Shown: piece by piece, positions 1-7,921 of the stretch
Layout of the letters: the number at the start of each line of letters is the position of its first letter
Numbering within the stretch: position 1 is the first letter of the stretch
Assembly (NCBI GenBank): GCA_964435025.1
Contig: CAYSXL010000007.1
Location: 1-21,665, forward strand
From: PWHW01 sp964435025
GTDB lineage: Bacteria > Patescibacteriota > Minisyncoccia > Minisyncoccales > PWPS01
Length of the DNA stretch: 21,665 bases
Direction: 5' to 3'
Made by a program: the position numbers and the translations under genes
Notes under the pieces: generated by a model
The model's input: the letters and a program-made list of their open reading frames with translations, nothing else
Databases searched by the model: none
What the model was told of the DNA's origin: nothing

Positions 1-687
1 GCTTTGGCGGACAGTTCCGCTTCTCGGAACGCCGTTTTTTTCCTTCTTCATATTGGCGGTGCGTTTACAAGGCTTTCGGAGAATAAGGATTTTCATGCTC
101 TTTGGATGAAAGATAAAAAAGCTTTTTCGGAAACAAAAAAGGAAATAGAAGAGGCTTATAATAAACTTAAGAAGGTTAAAAAACCCCTTTTACTTTCTCA
201 AATAAAAGGAGATAGAGGTATTTCCGAAGAGAAACTTATTTCTTATTTGGAAATATCAAAAAAAATCGTTCAAAACGGAGAAGGCGAATTTGGTATTTTT
301 AATTGGCCGGAAATAAGGCCGAAGGGCATCAAGGACAAGGCATACATTACCCTCAAGAAAGCGGGTCGGCCTCTCCATTTCCGGGAAATCGCGTCTGCCT
401 TGGGGGAAAAAGTAAATCCCCAGACAACGCACAATGAACTCATCAAGGATCCTCGTTTTGTGCTTGTAGGAAGAGGGGTCTATGCCCTTACACAATGGGG
501 GTATACGCCCGGAGAAGTAAAAGAGGTCATCCGCGGTATTTTGGAAAAAGAGGGAGCTCTTCCCAGAAACGAGATAATCGAGCAGGTAACAAAACAAAGA
601 ATAGTGAAAAAAAATACGGTTGTTCAGAATTTAAGCAATAAAAAGTATTTTATAAGAACCCCTGATGGGAAATACACCTTGGCTTAA
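1..687 (+). CDS. HARE-HTH domain protein, 5'-truncated (possible sigma-factor-like regulator)
   Basis: The reading frame is open at the left edge (codon 1 is GCT). A TTG exists at position 4, but the frame gives no reason to start there, so I treat the gene as cut off by the window. The visible ~228 residues hold a helical, Lys/Glu-rich N-terminal half and then a segment around AYITLKKAGRPLHFREIASA, which is the signature of the HARE-HTH winged helix (HB1/ASXL/restriction-endonuclease HTH, related to RNA polymerase delta). A second, winged-helix-like segment (LEKEGALPRNEIIEQV) follows. In Patescibacteria such domains are commonly fused to sigma-70 region 4-like HTH modules; whether that module lies upstream cannot be seen. 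It probably binds DNA or RNA polymerase. The next gene starts 23 bases before its stop, implying co-transcription. Confidence 0.7.
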   Translation, partial: ALADSSASRNAVFFLLHIGGAFTRLSENKDFHALWMKDKKAFSETKKEIEEAYNKLKKVKKPLLLSQIKGDRGISEEKLISYLEISKKIVQNGEGEFGIFNWPEIRPKGIKDKAYITLKKAGRPLHFREIASALGEKVNPQTTHNELIKDPRFVLVGRGVYALTQWGYTPGEVKEVIRGILEKEGALPRNEIIEQVTKQRIVKKNTVVQNLSNKKYFIRTPDGKYTLA

Positions 688-2008
688 TCAAATAATTGAA
701 AAGCAACTGGAGATGGTTGAGGGCTTGGGGCCCAGTCTGCAGTTTTTGTGGCAACTTTTTTGGACCTGGGGGTGGATCTTTCTACCCTTCTTTTTATGGC
801 CTATCGTAAAATTTCACTGGTTGTTCTGGCGGGGAAGTTTGTGGGATGACAACAAGAATATAAAGACACTAATAGAAATTCGTCTTCCGGGTGAAATAAA
901 TAAACCGATAAGAGCAATGGAGGTTGTTATTACCGGTTTTTGGCAAATATACGGACCCCCAAACTGGTTTGAGGAGTGGTGGGAAGGACAGGATGATCTC
1001 TCCTTTTCTTTTGAAATAGCCGCTATAAACGGAATACCTCACTTTTTGCTTCGTATACCCAAAAAGCAAAAAGAACTTTTTGAAACTCATATTCACGCGC
1101 AGTATCCGGATGCGGAGGTATTTGAAGTGGAAGATTACACTAAGAAAGTTCCTCAAAACATCCCCAACGATAGATGGGGTATCTGGGGGACCGACTATGT
1201 AATGCCCAAGTCCGATTGCTATCCGCTAAAAACCTATAAGGATTTTGAAAATGAAGCCGAGCCAAAGGAAGAAAAAAAGATAGATCCTTTGGCATCTCTT
1301 ATGGAGGGTCTTAGCAAAATGGAAAAGGGAGAGCAAATATGGATACAGATAAAGGCAAAGCCGATAACCGCTGAGAACGACGGGTCAAATTTTATGGAAA
1401 GATCCAAGAAAGAATATAATAAGCTGGCAGGAAGGAAAGAAAAACCTCCCCCGCCACCCATATGGGAGGAGGTTATCAGAATACTAAGAGGGCTTCCCGA
1501 GGAAAAACACGAGTCCGAAGAAGCCTTTCCGGAAATGGGACTTACTCCCGGAGAAAAGGATATAGTTACCAGTATCGAGAACAAGAGAAAAAAACATCTT
1601 TTCAGTTGTTTTGTGCGTTATGTTTATATTCACAAGAAAGAGAAATTTTCCGGGAAGGGGATTAAAATTCCCATGAGTTATTTTAACCAACTCAACAATC
1701 AGGGGCTTGGGTTTATGATTCCGAGAGGAGAAACAATTACCAAAGTGAAGCAGAATTGGTATGATTTCTTTTGGTTTATACAAAAAAGGCTTTATCTTAA
1801 AAAGAGAACGATGTTTCGCAACTATAAAAGAAGAGTTCCCGCGAATTTTCCTGTTGATGATGATGAAAGTACTTATGTTCTTAGCTCCGAAGAACTTGCA
1901 ACTATGTTTCACTTTCCATCCAGGGCTTCCGTTCCTCCTTCCGTAATCCAAAGAATAGATTCAAGAAAGCAGGAAGCTCCCTACGAGCTGCCGGTAGAAG
2001 AAGATTAA
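665..2008 (+). CDS. Conserved membrane protein partnered with a VirD4-like ATPase
   Basis: 447 residues. A very aromatic hydrophobic segment at about residues 26-48 (many W, F and L) forms one membrane anchor or re-entrant hairpin. A large soluble part follows, with a patch at about 200-290 rich in Glu, Lys and Pro and containing the run PPPPP. I recognise the arrangement and not a function: in Patescibacteria a protein like this commonly sits directly upstream of a type IV secretion-type ATPase, as here, with 10 bases between the genes. It may be the membrane component that recruits the ATPase. The ATG at 665 overlaps the previous gene and has no clear Shine-Dalgarno; an in-frame ATG at 713 (residue 17) is an alternative that keeps the hydrophobic segment. 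No enzymatic motif was seen. Confidence 0.75.
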   Translation: MGNTPWLNQIIEKQLEMVEGLGPSLQFLWQLFWTWGWIFLPFFLWPIVKFHWLFWRGSLWDDNKNIKTLIEIRLPGEINKPIRAMEVVITGFWQIYGPPNWFEEWWEGQDDLSFSFEIAAINGIPHFLLRIPKKQKELFETHIHAQYPDAEVFEVEDYTKKVPQNIPNDRWGIWGTDYVMPKSDCYPLKTYKDFENEAEPKEEKKIDPLASLMEGLSKMEKGEQIWIQIKAKPITAENDGSNFMERSKKEYNKLAGRKEKPPPPPIWEEVIRILRGLPEEKHESEEAFPEMGLTPGEKDIVTSIENKRKKHLFSCFVRYVYIHKKEKFSGKGIKIPMSYFNQLNNQGLGFMIPRGETITKVKQNWYDFFWFIQKRLYLKKRTMFRNYKRRVPANFPVDDDESTYVLSSEELATMFHFPSRASVPPSVIQRIDSRKQEAPYELPVEED

Positions 2009-2018
2009 TAAAAATTAT

Positions 2019-3650
2019 ATGGATGACAACGACATTACATTTTTCGGTTATACCAATTTCCGCAATCAAAGGAAGAAATTTGGTATAAAAAGAGACGACA
2101 GAAGAAGGCACTTCTATGCGCTTGGGAAGACCGGTATGGGAAAGTCGGCAATGCTTGAGAATATGGCAATTCAAGACGTTAAAAGAGGCGAAGGTGTCGG
2201 TTTTATTGATCCTCACGGAGAAGGAGCACAAAAACTGCTTAGCCAGGTTCCCATAAACCGTATAAATGACGTGATTTATTTCAATCCCTCGGACATGGAG
2301 AGAGTAATCGGTTTTAATGTAATGGAAAAAGTTGATAAAGAGTATCGTCACCTTGTTGCTTCGGGGCTGATGGGAGTGTTTAAGAAAATATGGCCGGATG
2401 TCTGGTCTGCCAGAATGGAGTATATTCTAGGTAATACCGTCTTAGCTCTTCTCGACTACCCTAACTCTACTCTTCTTGGAATCAATCGTATGATGGCGGA
2501 CAGCGAATTTAGAAATAAGGTAGTGGAAAAGATAGAAGACCCGGTAGTTAAAGCGTTTTGGACGAAAGAGTTTGCCAATTGGAGCCAACAGTATACAGTG
2601 GAAGCGGTTGCCGCTATTCAAAACAAAATAGGACAGTTTATTTCCGCTCCGCTTATTCGCAATATTGTCGGACAGGTGAAATCGACAATCAATATGGGAG
2701 ACATAATGAACAACCGCAAGATACTTATAGTCAATCTATCCAAAGGAAAGATAGGAGAAGACAGCTCTAAATTACTCGGTGCTCTCATTATTACGAAGCT
2801 TCAGCTTGCCGCGATGGAAAGGGTGAATATTCCTGAGAAAGAAAGAAAAGATTTCTTTCTTTATATAGATGAGTTTCAGAATTTCGCGACAAGATCGTTT
2901 ATCAATATTCTTTCGGAGGCAAGAAAATACAGACTTTCACTTATTCTGAGTCACCAGTATGTGGGTCAACTTGATGAACACGACACATCGGGACATCATA
3001 TGCGTGACGCTATTTTAGGGAATGTGGGTACCATAGTCAGCTTTCGGTTGGGTGCGGAGGATGCCGAAATACTGGAAAAAGAATTTACACCCTATGTTTT
3101 TGTAGAGGATTTCATTAATCTTCCCAAATATAATATCTACACAAAACTGATGATCGACGGGATTTCCGGTAAGCCCTTTTCCGCGGAAACCATTCCGCCG
3201 CCGGAGGAAGAAGATCAAAAAGTGATTGATAAAATAATCCGCGCTTCCGGGGAACGTTATGCGGCGGACAGAAAAAAAGTAGAGGAGAAGTTGTTGCGAT
3301 GGCTGGGAGAGTTTAATGAAAAGATGGATACCCAATCATCGGGGTCTTCAGCACAAAAAGGCGGACAAGAACTCTATGATGCGGAGTGCTCAAGTTGCGG
3401 AAAGAAAACCAAAGTACCGTTTGCTCCTGATGGTACCAGACCCACATATTGTAAAACCTGCCGCAAATCCGTTAAAAAGAAGAAAGAAGAAAGCGAAGAA
3501 GCCGACTCTTCCCGGGATGCGGAAGAAACAAAAGACGAAAAGTCACCATCTTTAAAGGAAGCGTTGGAAGAAGCGAAAGAAGAGAAAAAGGAAGGACGCT
3601 TAAGTGATTTGAAGACGGCACTTAAAGAGGCGTTTAAAAAAAGGGAATGA
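2019..3650 (+). CDS. VirD4/HerA-type DNA-pumping ATPase with C-terminal zinc ribbon
   Basis: 543 residues. Walker A is GKTGMGKS at residues 36-43, and Walker B ends in the acidic pair Asp284-Glu285 within FFLYIDEFQNF. Between them is DPHGEG, typical of the VirD4/TraD/DUF87 coupling-ATPase superfamily. These proteins are hexameric motors that move DNA or protein at the membrane. This one has no N-terminal transmembrane helices; the upstream membrane protein may supply the anchor. After the ATPase core comes a zinc ribbon with Cys457-x2-Cys460 and Cys478-x2-Cys481 around the text KVPFAPDGTRPTYC. A highly charged Lys/Glu tail of ~60 residues follows. No other type IV secretion genes (VirB4, VirB6, relaxase) are visible, so conjugation is unproven; DNA uptake, pilus-related export or chromosome handling are alternatives. 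Confidence 0.85.
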   Translation: MDDNDITFFGYTNFRNQRKKFGIKRDDRRRHFYALGKTGMGKSAMLENMAIQDVKRGEGVGFIDPHGEGAQKLLSQVPINRINDVIYFNPSDMERVIGFNVMEKVDKEYRHLVASGLMGVFKKIWPDVWSARMEYILGNTVLALLDYPNSTLLGINRMMADSEFRNKVVEKIEDPVVKAFWTKEFANWSQQYTVEAVAAIQNKIGQFISAPLIRNIVGQVKSTINMGDIMNNRKILIVNLSKGKIGEDSSKLLGALIITKLQLAAMERVNIPEKERKDFFLYIDEFQNFATRSFINILSEARKYRLSLILSHQYVGQLDEHDTSGHHMRDAILGNVGTIVSFRLGAEDAEILEKEFTPYVFVEDFINLPKYNIYTKLMIDGISGKPFSAETIPPPEEEDQKVIDKIIRASGERYAADRKKVEEKLLRWLGEFNEKMDTQSSGSSAQKGGQELYDAECSSCGKKTKVPFAPDGTRPTYCKTCRKSVKKKKEESEEADSSRDAEETKDEKSPSLKEALEEAKEEKKEGRLSDLKTALKEAFKKRE

Positions 3651-3666
3651 TACGGTTTTCCGAAAG

Positions 3667-4881
3667 ATGAAAAGAGTACTTATGAGAAATATTAAGGATA
3701 TAAATGTAAAAGGAAAGAGAGTTCTTCTTCGTGTGGATTTTAATATTACCTTTGACGAAAAAAAAGAAATTTCCGATGATTTGCGATTAAGGTCCGTCCT
3801 TCCGACGATTAATTATCTTATTGAAAAAGGAGCAAAAATTATTCTCGTTAGTCATTTCAAAGAACCGGAAGAAAAGAGGGTGTTTGGTGAAGAAAATAAA
3901 GAGAAAGCAATAGAAAAAGAAAACAGCCTTTATTTAGTAGCTAAAAGATTGTCCGCTCTTTTAGGAGAAGAAGTGAAGTTCATCGGTGATTGTGTCGGGA
4001 GGGAGGTAAAAAAAGAGATTGGCAAAATGGAAAGGAGTGACGTTTTGTTGCTTGAAAATCTGAGGATGTATAAAGAGGAGAAAGAAAATTCCGAGGAATT
4101 TGGGAAAGAGCTTGCATCTCTTGGAGATATTTACGTTAACGACGCTTTTTCCGTTTCTCACAGAGAGCACGCATCGGTTGTACGGCCGCCGGCACTTCTT
4201 CCAAGTGCCTGTGGTATGCTTATGGAACGGGAAATAAAGATTTTGGAAAAGGCACAAAAAAATCCCAAAAGACCCGTGATTGCCATTATTGGAGGAGCAA
4301 AAGTGAAATCAAAAATAACTACCGTAAGTTATTTCATTGAGAATGCGGATCATGTGCTTTTGGGCGGAAAAATTGCAAATACTCTTCTTATTGTTCGCGG
4401 TTTGGCGCATAACAGAGATCTTCCCGGAGAGGAGGTAGTAAGCGCAATAAAAGATATGGATTATACTACTCCCAAATTGCATCTTCCTGTTGATGTTATT
4501 GCCTCCACTACCGACTCGGGAGAGAGTGATGTTCGGGAAACCGCCGTTGGGAACGTAAAAAAGGAGGAGGATATTTTCGATATAGGAGCCGAAACAATAA
4601 AGCTTTACGGGGATATTATCAGGGAGGCGGGGACGATAATTTGGGCGGGACCGCTCGGGCTTTCCGAAAGAAAAGCGTTTGAAAAAGGGACACAGAGGGT
4701 AGGAGAATACATTGTCGGCAACGGGAACGCTCTGAAAGTGGCAGGAGGAGGGGATACCAATAAAGCGTTAAAACAGTTTAATCTTTTGGATAAAATAGAT
4801 CATGTTTCCTGCGGAGGAGGAGCGATGCTAACTTATATTATGAAAGGCTCTATGCCCGGTATTAAGGCCTTAGAAAAATGA
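3667..4881 (+). CDS. pgk: Phosphoglycerate kinase
   Basis: 404 residues, normal for the family. It catalyses 1,3-bisphosphoglycerate + ADP = 3-phosphoglycerate + ATP in lower glycolysis, in the cytoplasm. The N-terminal substrate domain shows VLLRVDFN (Asp24, Asn26) and DDLRLRSVLPT (Arg40, Arg42). The usual SHLGRP is here SHFKEP (residues 62-67). The C-terminal nucleotide domain has GGAKVKSKI, LLGGKIANT, IIWAGPLG and the GGGDT loop (360-364), then GGGAMLTY. Either ATG 3667 or ATG 3682 could be the start. The second has an AAGAG about 5 bases upstream, and only five residues (MKRVL) depend on the choice. It shares a four-base ATGA overlap with the next gene. No other glycolytic gene is in the window. 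Confidence 0.97.
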   Translation: MKRVLMRNIKDINVKGKRVLLRVDFNITFDEKKEISDDLRLRSVLPTINYLIEKGAKIILVSHFKEPEEKRVFGEENKEKAIEKENSLYLVAKRLSALLGEEVKFIGDCVGREVKKEIGKMERSDVLLLENLRMYKEEKENSEEFGKELASLGDIYVNDAFSVSHREHASVVRPPALLPSACGMLMEREIKILEKAQKNPKRPVIAIIGGAKVKSKITTVSYFIENADHVLLGGKIANTLLIVRGLAHNRDLPGEEVVSAIKDMDYTTPKLHLPVDVIASTTDSGESDVRETAVGNVKKEEDIFDIGAETIKLYGDIIREAGTIIWAGPLGLSERKAFEKGTQRVGEYIVGNGNALKVAGGGDTNKALKQFNLLDKIDHVSCGGGAMLTYIMKGSMPGIKALEK

Positions 4882-5999
4882 AAAATTTAAAAGAAACAGC
4901 AGAAAGAATAAAAAAGGGGGTAAAAACAGGGGAAAAATTTATTCTCTTTGGTGATGCTGATTTAGATGGAGTAACTTCCACCATTATGCTCGAAGAAGCA
5001 ATAGAGATGCTCGGCGGAGAGAAGGTAATCTATCTATCCAACAGAAAAAAATGGGGATACGGCTTAAGCAAGGCGGCAATGGAAGAGATAAAAAAAGAAA
5101 AGGAAGGAGTGATTATTACTCTCGATTGCGGGATAAGTAATTTCGAAGGAGTGAATATCGCTAAATCCTTGGGCTTTGCCGTGCTTATAGTAGATCATCA
5201 CATAGAGCTTAACGGATTGCCCGAAGCGGATTTTGTTTTAGACCCCAGCCAAAAAAAAGACGACTATCCGTTCAAAAAACTGGCTAATGCGGGAATCGTT
5301 TACAAATTAACCCAAGAAATACTGGGCAGTGATTTCGAAAAGACAAAAAGAAGATTTCTTGAGCTTGCTGTTCTTGGTACGCTTGCGGATATGGTGCCCA
5401 AGAAAGAGGATAACAAAGAAATACTCGAGGAAGGGTTACCACTTGTAAGGGATTCGCGGATTTTATCTCTCCAGGTACTTAAAGAAAGCGTGGATGACCT
5501 TGCGGAAAAGACAGTTTCTCTTCTTAATATCACCACACCGGTAGGGAAGGTCAATAGAGCTTATCTTTTCTTGAAAGAAAAGGATAAGGCCAATGCGGGA
5601 AAAATACTATGGAACCTGGAAAAAGAGAAAAAGAAACGCAAATCCTTGCTTCTTAAAGAAGTAGAGGCCATAGAAAAAGAAATAAAAAAAGAGGAGCCTA
5701 TTGTATTTAAAGAAGGACAATTCCCCCCGCATTTAGCGGGCGCGCTTGCTTCCAGGATAATAAGAAATGCGAAAAAACCTGTTTTCTTGTACAGTATAGA
5801 AGAGGAACTTGCAAAAGGGTCCGTGAGAGGGATTCCGGGATATAATGCCGTAGAGGCGATGGATGCTTGTAGCGGGTATCTTGAGGCTTTTGGCGGGCAT
5901 CCGGAAGCTGCGGGATTTACGCTCAAAAAAGAAAATGTGGGAAAATTTAAAAAATGCCTGATTGATCATTTTAATAATCTTAATCTTTCTCAAAAATAA
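4878..5999 (+). CDS. RecJ-like DHH/DHHA1 phosphoesterase
   Basis: 373 residues. The DHH catalytic motifs are intact: Asp26, Asp28 and Asp30 in GDADLDGVTS, Asp83 in ITLDCGIS, the DHH triplet Asp106-His107-His108, and Asp171 in LGTLADMVP. A Lys/Glu-rich helical linker leads to a DHHA1 domain with GGHPEAAG at 339-346. DHH/DHHA1 proteins are Mn2+-dependent phosphoesterases; this order fits the RecJ group of 5'-3' single-strand nucleases. It is much shorter than bacterial RecJ (usually 550+ residues) and lacks the C-terminal OB region, so it is a minimal RecJ or an NrnA/archaeal-RecJ-like nuclease. The start overlaps pgk as ATGA, indicating translational coupling. The following RNase HI suggests a nucleic-acid processing pair. 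Confidence 0.88.
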   Translation: MKNLKETAERIKKGVKTGEKFILFGDADLDGVTSTIMLEEAIEMLGGEKVIYLSNRKKWGYGLSKAAMEEIKKEKEGVIITLDCGISNFEGVNIAKSLGFAVLIVDHHIELNGLPEADFVLDPSQKKDDYPFKKLANAGIVYKLTQEILGSDFEKTKRRFLELAVLGTLADMVPKKEDNKEILEEGLPLVRDSRILSLQVLKESVDDLAEKTVSLLNITTPVGKVNRAYLFLKEKDKANAGKILWNLEKEKKKRKSLLLKEVEAIEKEIKKEEPIVFKEGQFPPHLAGALASRIIRNAKKPVFLYSIEEELAKGSVRGIPGYNAVEAMDACSGYLEAFGGHPEAAGFTLKKENVGKFKKCLIDHFNNLNLSQK

Positions 6000-6004
6000 A
6001 TAAT

Positions 6005-6448
6005 ATGAAAAAGGTAACCATTTATACCGACGGGGGATCAAGGGGGAACCCGGGCAAGGCTGCGGTAGGAGCCGTATTTTGCAATGAAAAAGGAGAAAAG
6101 GTAAAGGAAAGCGGAAAGTACTTGGGAGATGACCTTACAAATAACGAAGCAGAATACGAAGCGGCCATTTTTGCCTTGGAAAAATTTAAGGCGTTATTTA
6201 GCAAAAGACTGGCCAAGGAAACAGAGGTGGTTATTTGCAGTGACTCCGAGCTCGTTGTAAAACAAATGCACGGAAAGTATAAGATAGAAAACGAAAAATT
6301 ACAGCCACTTTTTTTGAAGCTCTGGAATCTTTGTCTTGATTTTAAAAAAGTGAGAATCAAGTCGGTGCCAAGAGGTAGAAATAAGGATGCTGATAGAATT
6401 GTCAACGAGACACTGGACGGAGAGAGTAAAAAAGCTAAGCTTTTTTAA
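6005..6448 (+). CDS. rnhA: Ribonuclease HI
   Basis: 147 residues, typical of a stand-alone type 1 RNase H. It cleaves the RNA strand of RNA:DNA hybrids (R-loops, Okazaki primers) using two metal ions. All four catalytic acids are present: Asp9 in IYTDGGSRGNPG, Glu48 in NNEAEYEA, Asp80 in VICSDSELV, and Asp130 in RGRNKDADR. The segment WNLCLDFKKVRIKSVPRGRN matches the usual last strand and loop. It starts five bases after the RecJ-like gene stop and is the last gene of the left plus-strand string. Its 3' end overlaps the convergent EF-P gene by 14 bases, leaving no room for a separate intergenic terminator. Confidence 0.93.
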   Translation: MKKVTIYTDGGSRGNPGKAAVGAVFCNEKGEKVKESGKYLGDDLTNNEAEYEAAIFALEKFKALFSKRLAKETEVVICSDSELVVKQMHGKYKIENEKLQPLFLKLWNLCLDFKKVRIKSVPRGRNKDADRIVNETLDGESKKAKLF

Positions 6449-7004
6449 TTCTCCTTACATATTCTCCCGTTTCCGTGTTTATTTCCAATAAATCCCCCTC
6501 TCCGACAAAGAGAGGAGTTTCTACCGTTTTTCCGGTTTCCAAGGTTACGGTTTTAGTACCTCCCTCCGCTCTGTTGCCCTTTATTCCCGGGGGAGCTTCT
6601 TTTACCCTGAGACTTACTTTTACGGGAAGGGATATTCCGAGAATCTTTCCTTTGAATATAACGGCGGAAGCGGAGGTGTCTTCAATTAAATAGTCCGCTT
6701 TCTTCTCTATTTCTTTCTCTGTTAGAGTAAAACGAAAAGAAGGATCACCTTTCTTATGGAAAACATATTTACCGCGGTGAGAGTAAATAAAAAAAGCCTC
6801 TAATTTTTCAAGTTCGGCTTCCTCGATTTCATCCTCTCTACGGAAAGTTTTCTGGGTAATACTTCCCGTCTTTAAGTTTTTGAGCTGAGCTCGAACAACT
6901 GATTTCCCCCTTCCTTTAACATTATGCGAGTGACTTATAACTTCGTAAGGGTCTTTTTTCAGAATGACAACTTTTCCCTTTTTTACTTCCGTATGCTTTA
7001 ACAT
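6435..7004 (-). CDS. efp: Elongation factor P with Arg at the tip position
   Basis: 189 residues, close to the usual 185-188. EF-P binds between the ribosomal P and E sites and relieves stalling at polyproline. The KOW-like domain I contains KGRGKSVVRAQLKNLKTG. Domains II and III follow, with LFVGEGDLLEINTETGEYVRR near the end interrupted only by family-like residues. Aligned on VVRAQLKN, the loop tip that is Lys34 in E. coli is Arg32 here, the same number as the rhamnosylated Arg32 of Pseudomonas, with Lys34 two residues later. No modification gene (EpmA/B, EarP, YmfI) is seen nearby. It is the only minus-strand gene and has no Shine-Dalgarno; a promoter at 7018-7046 predicts a leader of only ~7 bases. 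Confidence 0.93.
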   Translation of the reverse strand: MLKHTEVKKGKVVILKKDPYEVISHSHNVKGRGKSVVRAQLKNLKTGSITQKTFRREDEIEEAELEKLEAFFIYSHRGKYVFHKKGDPSFRFTLTEKEIEKKADYLIEDTSASAVIFKGKILGISLPVKVSLRVKEAPPGIKGNRAEGGTKTVTLETGKTVETPLFVGEGDLLEINTETGEYVRRIKKA

Positions 7005-7012
7005 TACTTAAT

Positions 7013-7041
7013 TTGCATTAATACAATTTATGGGTTATAAT
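7013..7041 (+). promoter_or_regulatory. Predicted promoter for the small gene at 7077
   Basis: TTGCAT (-35, 7013-7018), 17-base spacer, perfect TATAAT (-10, 7036-7041). The predicted transcript starts near 7048, giving a ~29-base leader that includes the Shine-Dalgarno AGAGGAGGG at 7062-7070. The two divergent promoters occupy almost the same 34 bases, so both cannot be bound by polymerase at once. Confidence 0.65.
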
Positions 7042-7046
7042 AACAA
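7018..7046 (-). promoter_or_regulatory. Predicted promoter for EF-P gene
   Basis: Read on the minus strand: TTGTTA (-35, 7046-7041), 17-base spacer, TATTAA (-10, 7023-7018). The predicted start near 7011 leaves only about 7 bases before the ATG at 7004. It overlaps the plus-strand promoter at 7013-7041. Called from consensus matching only. Confidence 0.5.
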
Positions 7047-7076
7047 TAGCACATTTTTACAAGAGGAGGGATATTT

Positions 7077-7328
7077 TTGGAAGGGCTTGTTGTTTGGGCC
7101 GTCGCTATATTTCTTTTGATCGCATTTCCTCTCGGAATACATACGCAGTATATAGAGCAAAAACAAAGATATGCGACAAAAGAGCTGAAAAAGTTCGGTT
7201 ATGACGGAAACAATCTCGAAGAATTCTCAAAAAAAGAGCAAAAAAAGATATGTGAGCTCTTAAGGGAATGTCCAAGTGAGTATTACTTGGAACAGCTGGA
7301 AAAATTTAATGAAAGACCGAAGGGGTAA
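7077..7328 (+). CDS. Small single-pass membrane protein, unknown function
   Basis: 83 residues from a TTG start placed 6 bases after a strong Shine-Dalgarno (AGAGGAGGG, 7062-7070); this spacing decides the start. Residues ~3-22 are hydrophobic (LVVWAVAIFLLIAFPLGI) and form an N-terminal membrane helix. The remainder is charged and helical (KELKKFGYDGNNLEEFSKKE) with two Cys at CELLREC. I do not recognise a family. It has its own promoter and a terminator overlapping the stop, so it is a monocistronic unit. It could be a small regulator of a membrane complex or an envelope protein; nothing in the neighbourhood decides this. Confidence 0.7.
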   Translation: MEGLVVWAVAIFLLIAFPLGIHTQYIEQKQRYATKELKKFGYDGNNLEEFSKKEQKKICELLRECPSEYYLEQLEKFNERPKG

Positions 7329-7352
7329 ATTTCCTTTTCGGTTTCTTTTTTT
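7316..7352 (+). terminator. Imperfect Rho-independent terminator
   Basis: ACCGAA (7316-7321) pairs with TTCGGT (7337-7342), with an inner GG/CC pairing and a bulge, followed by a T-rich run at 7343-7352. The left arm lies inside the last codons of the 7077 gene. Confidence 0.5.
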
Positions 7353-7430
7353 ATATAGGAGTGGTATTTTGTATGTTTTTGTGGTATTATATAGTCGGTT
7401 TGTACTTTTTTATAAAAGGAGGTTGCGGGA

Positions 7431-7844
7431 ATGAATTCGGAAGGAAGAGAAAAATACTATTTTGGAAAACTTATGGCGGTCAAGTCCATCATAAGAGGGA
7501 TGGCCGATATAAAGGATGGATTTGATTATATCGAAAGGTTTTATGAACCCGGAGAAAATCAATCGGTTAGATTTATCTCCGAAGGTATGGAGATTATTGT
7601 GAATGAACCATTCCCCGAAAAAGATGTTCTCTGTGTTATGGTCCTCCTTTCTCCCGTGGAAAGCGAAAACTCAAGTTATATGCCTGACGACGTTCATTAT
7701 CTGTACGAGATAGAAGAAGAACGCGTAAAACGGTATTTGCTTGTTACGCCTACGGTTCCCGGCATGAAGGATGAAAGGGAAGAGAGCGAAGATACACTGG
7801 ATGAACTAATAGCTGTTTTGTTGGAATTCAAAGAGTTCTATTAA
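7431..7844 (+). CDS. Hypothetical soluble protein, unknown function
   Basis: 137 residues with an ATG start 8 bases after a strong Shine-Dalgarno (AAAGGAGG, 7415-7422). No signal peptide or membrane helix is seen. The protein is acidic, with an N-terminal helix around YFGKLMAVKSIIRGMADIK, an apparent beta-strand section (QSVRFISEGMEIIVN, DVLCVMVLLSP) and a Glu-rich helical C-terminus (SEDTLDELIAVLLEFKEFY). I recognise no family or catalytic motif. It is flanked by terminators at 7316-7352 and 7858-7886, so it is probably transcribed alone. The strong ribosome site suggests good expression. Confidence 0.7.
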   Translation: MNSEGREKYYFGKLMAVKSIIRGMADIKDGFDYIERFYEPGENQSVRFISEGMEIIVNEPFPEKDVLCVMVLLSPVESENSSYMPDDVHYLYEIEEERVKRYLLVTPTVPGMKDEREESEDTLDELIAVLLEFKEFY

Positions 7845-7857
7845 AACTTAAACAGCT

Positions 7858-7886
7858 AAAAGTGCCCGGAAGTTAGGGCACTTTTT
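7858..7886 (+). terminator. Rho-independent terminator
   Basis: A perfect 10-bp stem, AAAAGTGCCC (7858-7867) and GGGCACTTTT (7876-7885), with an 8-base loop and a T-rich end. It lies 14 bases after the stop of the 7431 gene. Confidence 0.9.
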
Positions 7887-7921
7887 ATTGTCTTTTAAAT
7901 ATTCTTTAATGGAACGGAAAT

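Noticed and set aside
869..1156. Minus-strand open frames opposite the membrane protein and elsewhere (for example 1484-1951, 3015-3335, 8650-9048)
   Set aside because: They are antisense shadows of well-supported genes and show no ribosome sites or recognisable motifs.
2019..3650. Conjugative element or plasmid transfer region
   Set aside because: Only the ATPase and its membrane partner are present, embedded among housekeeping genes, with no relaxase, origin of transfer or integrase seen.
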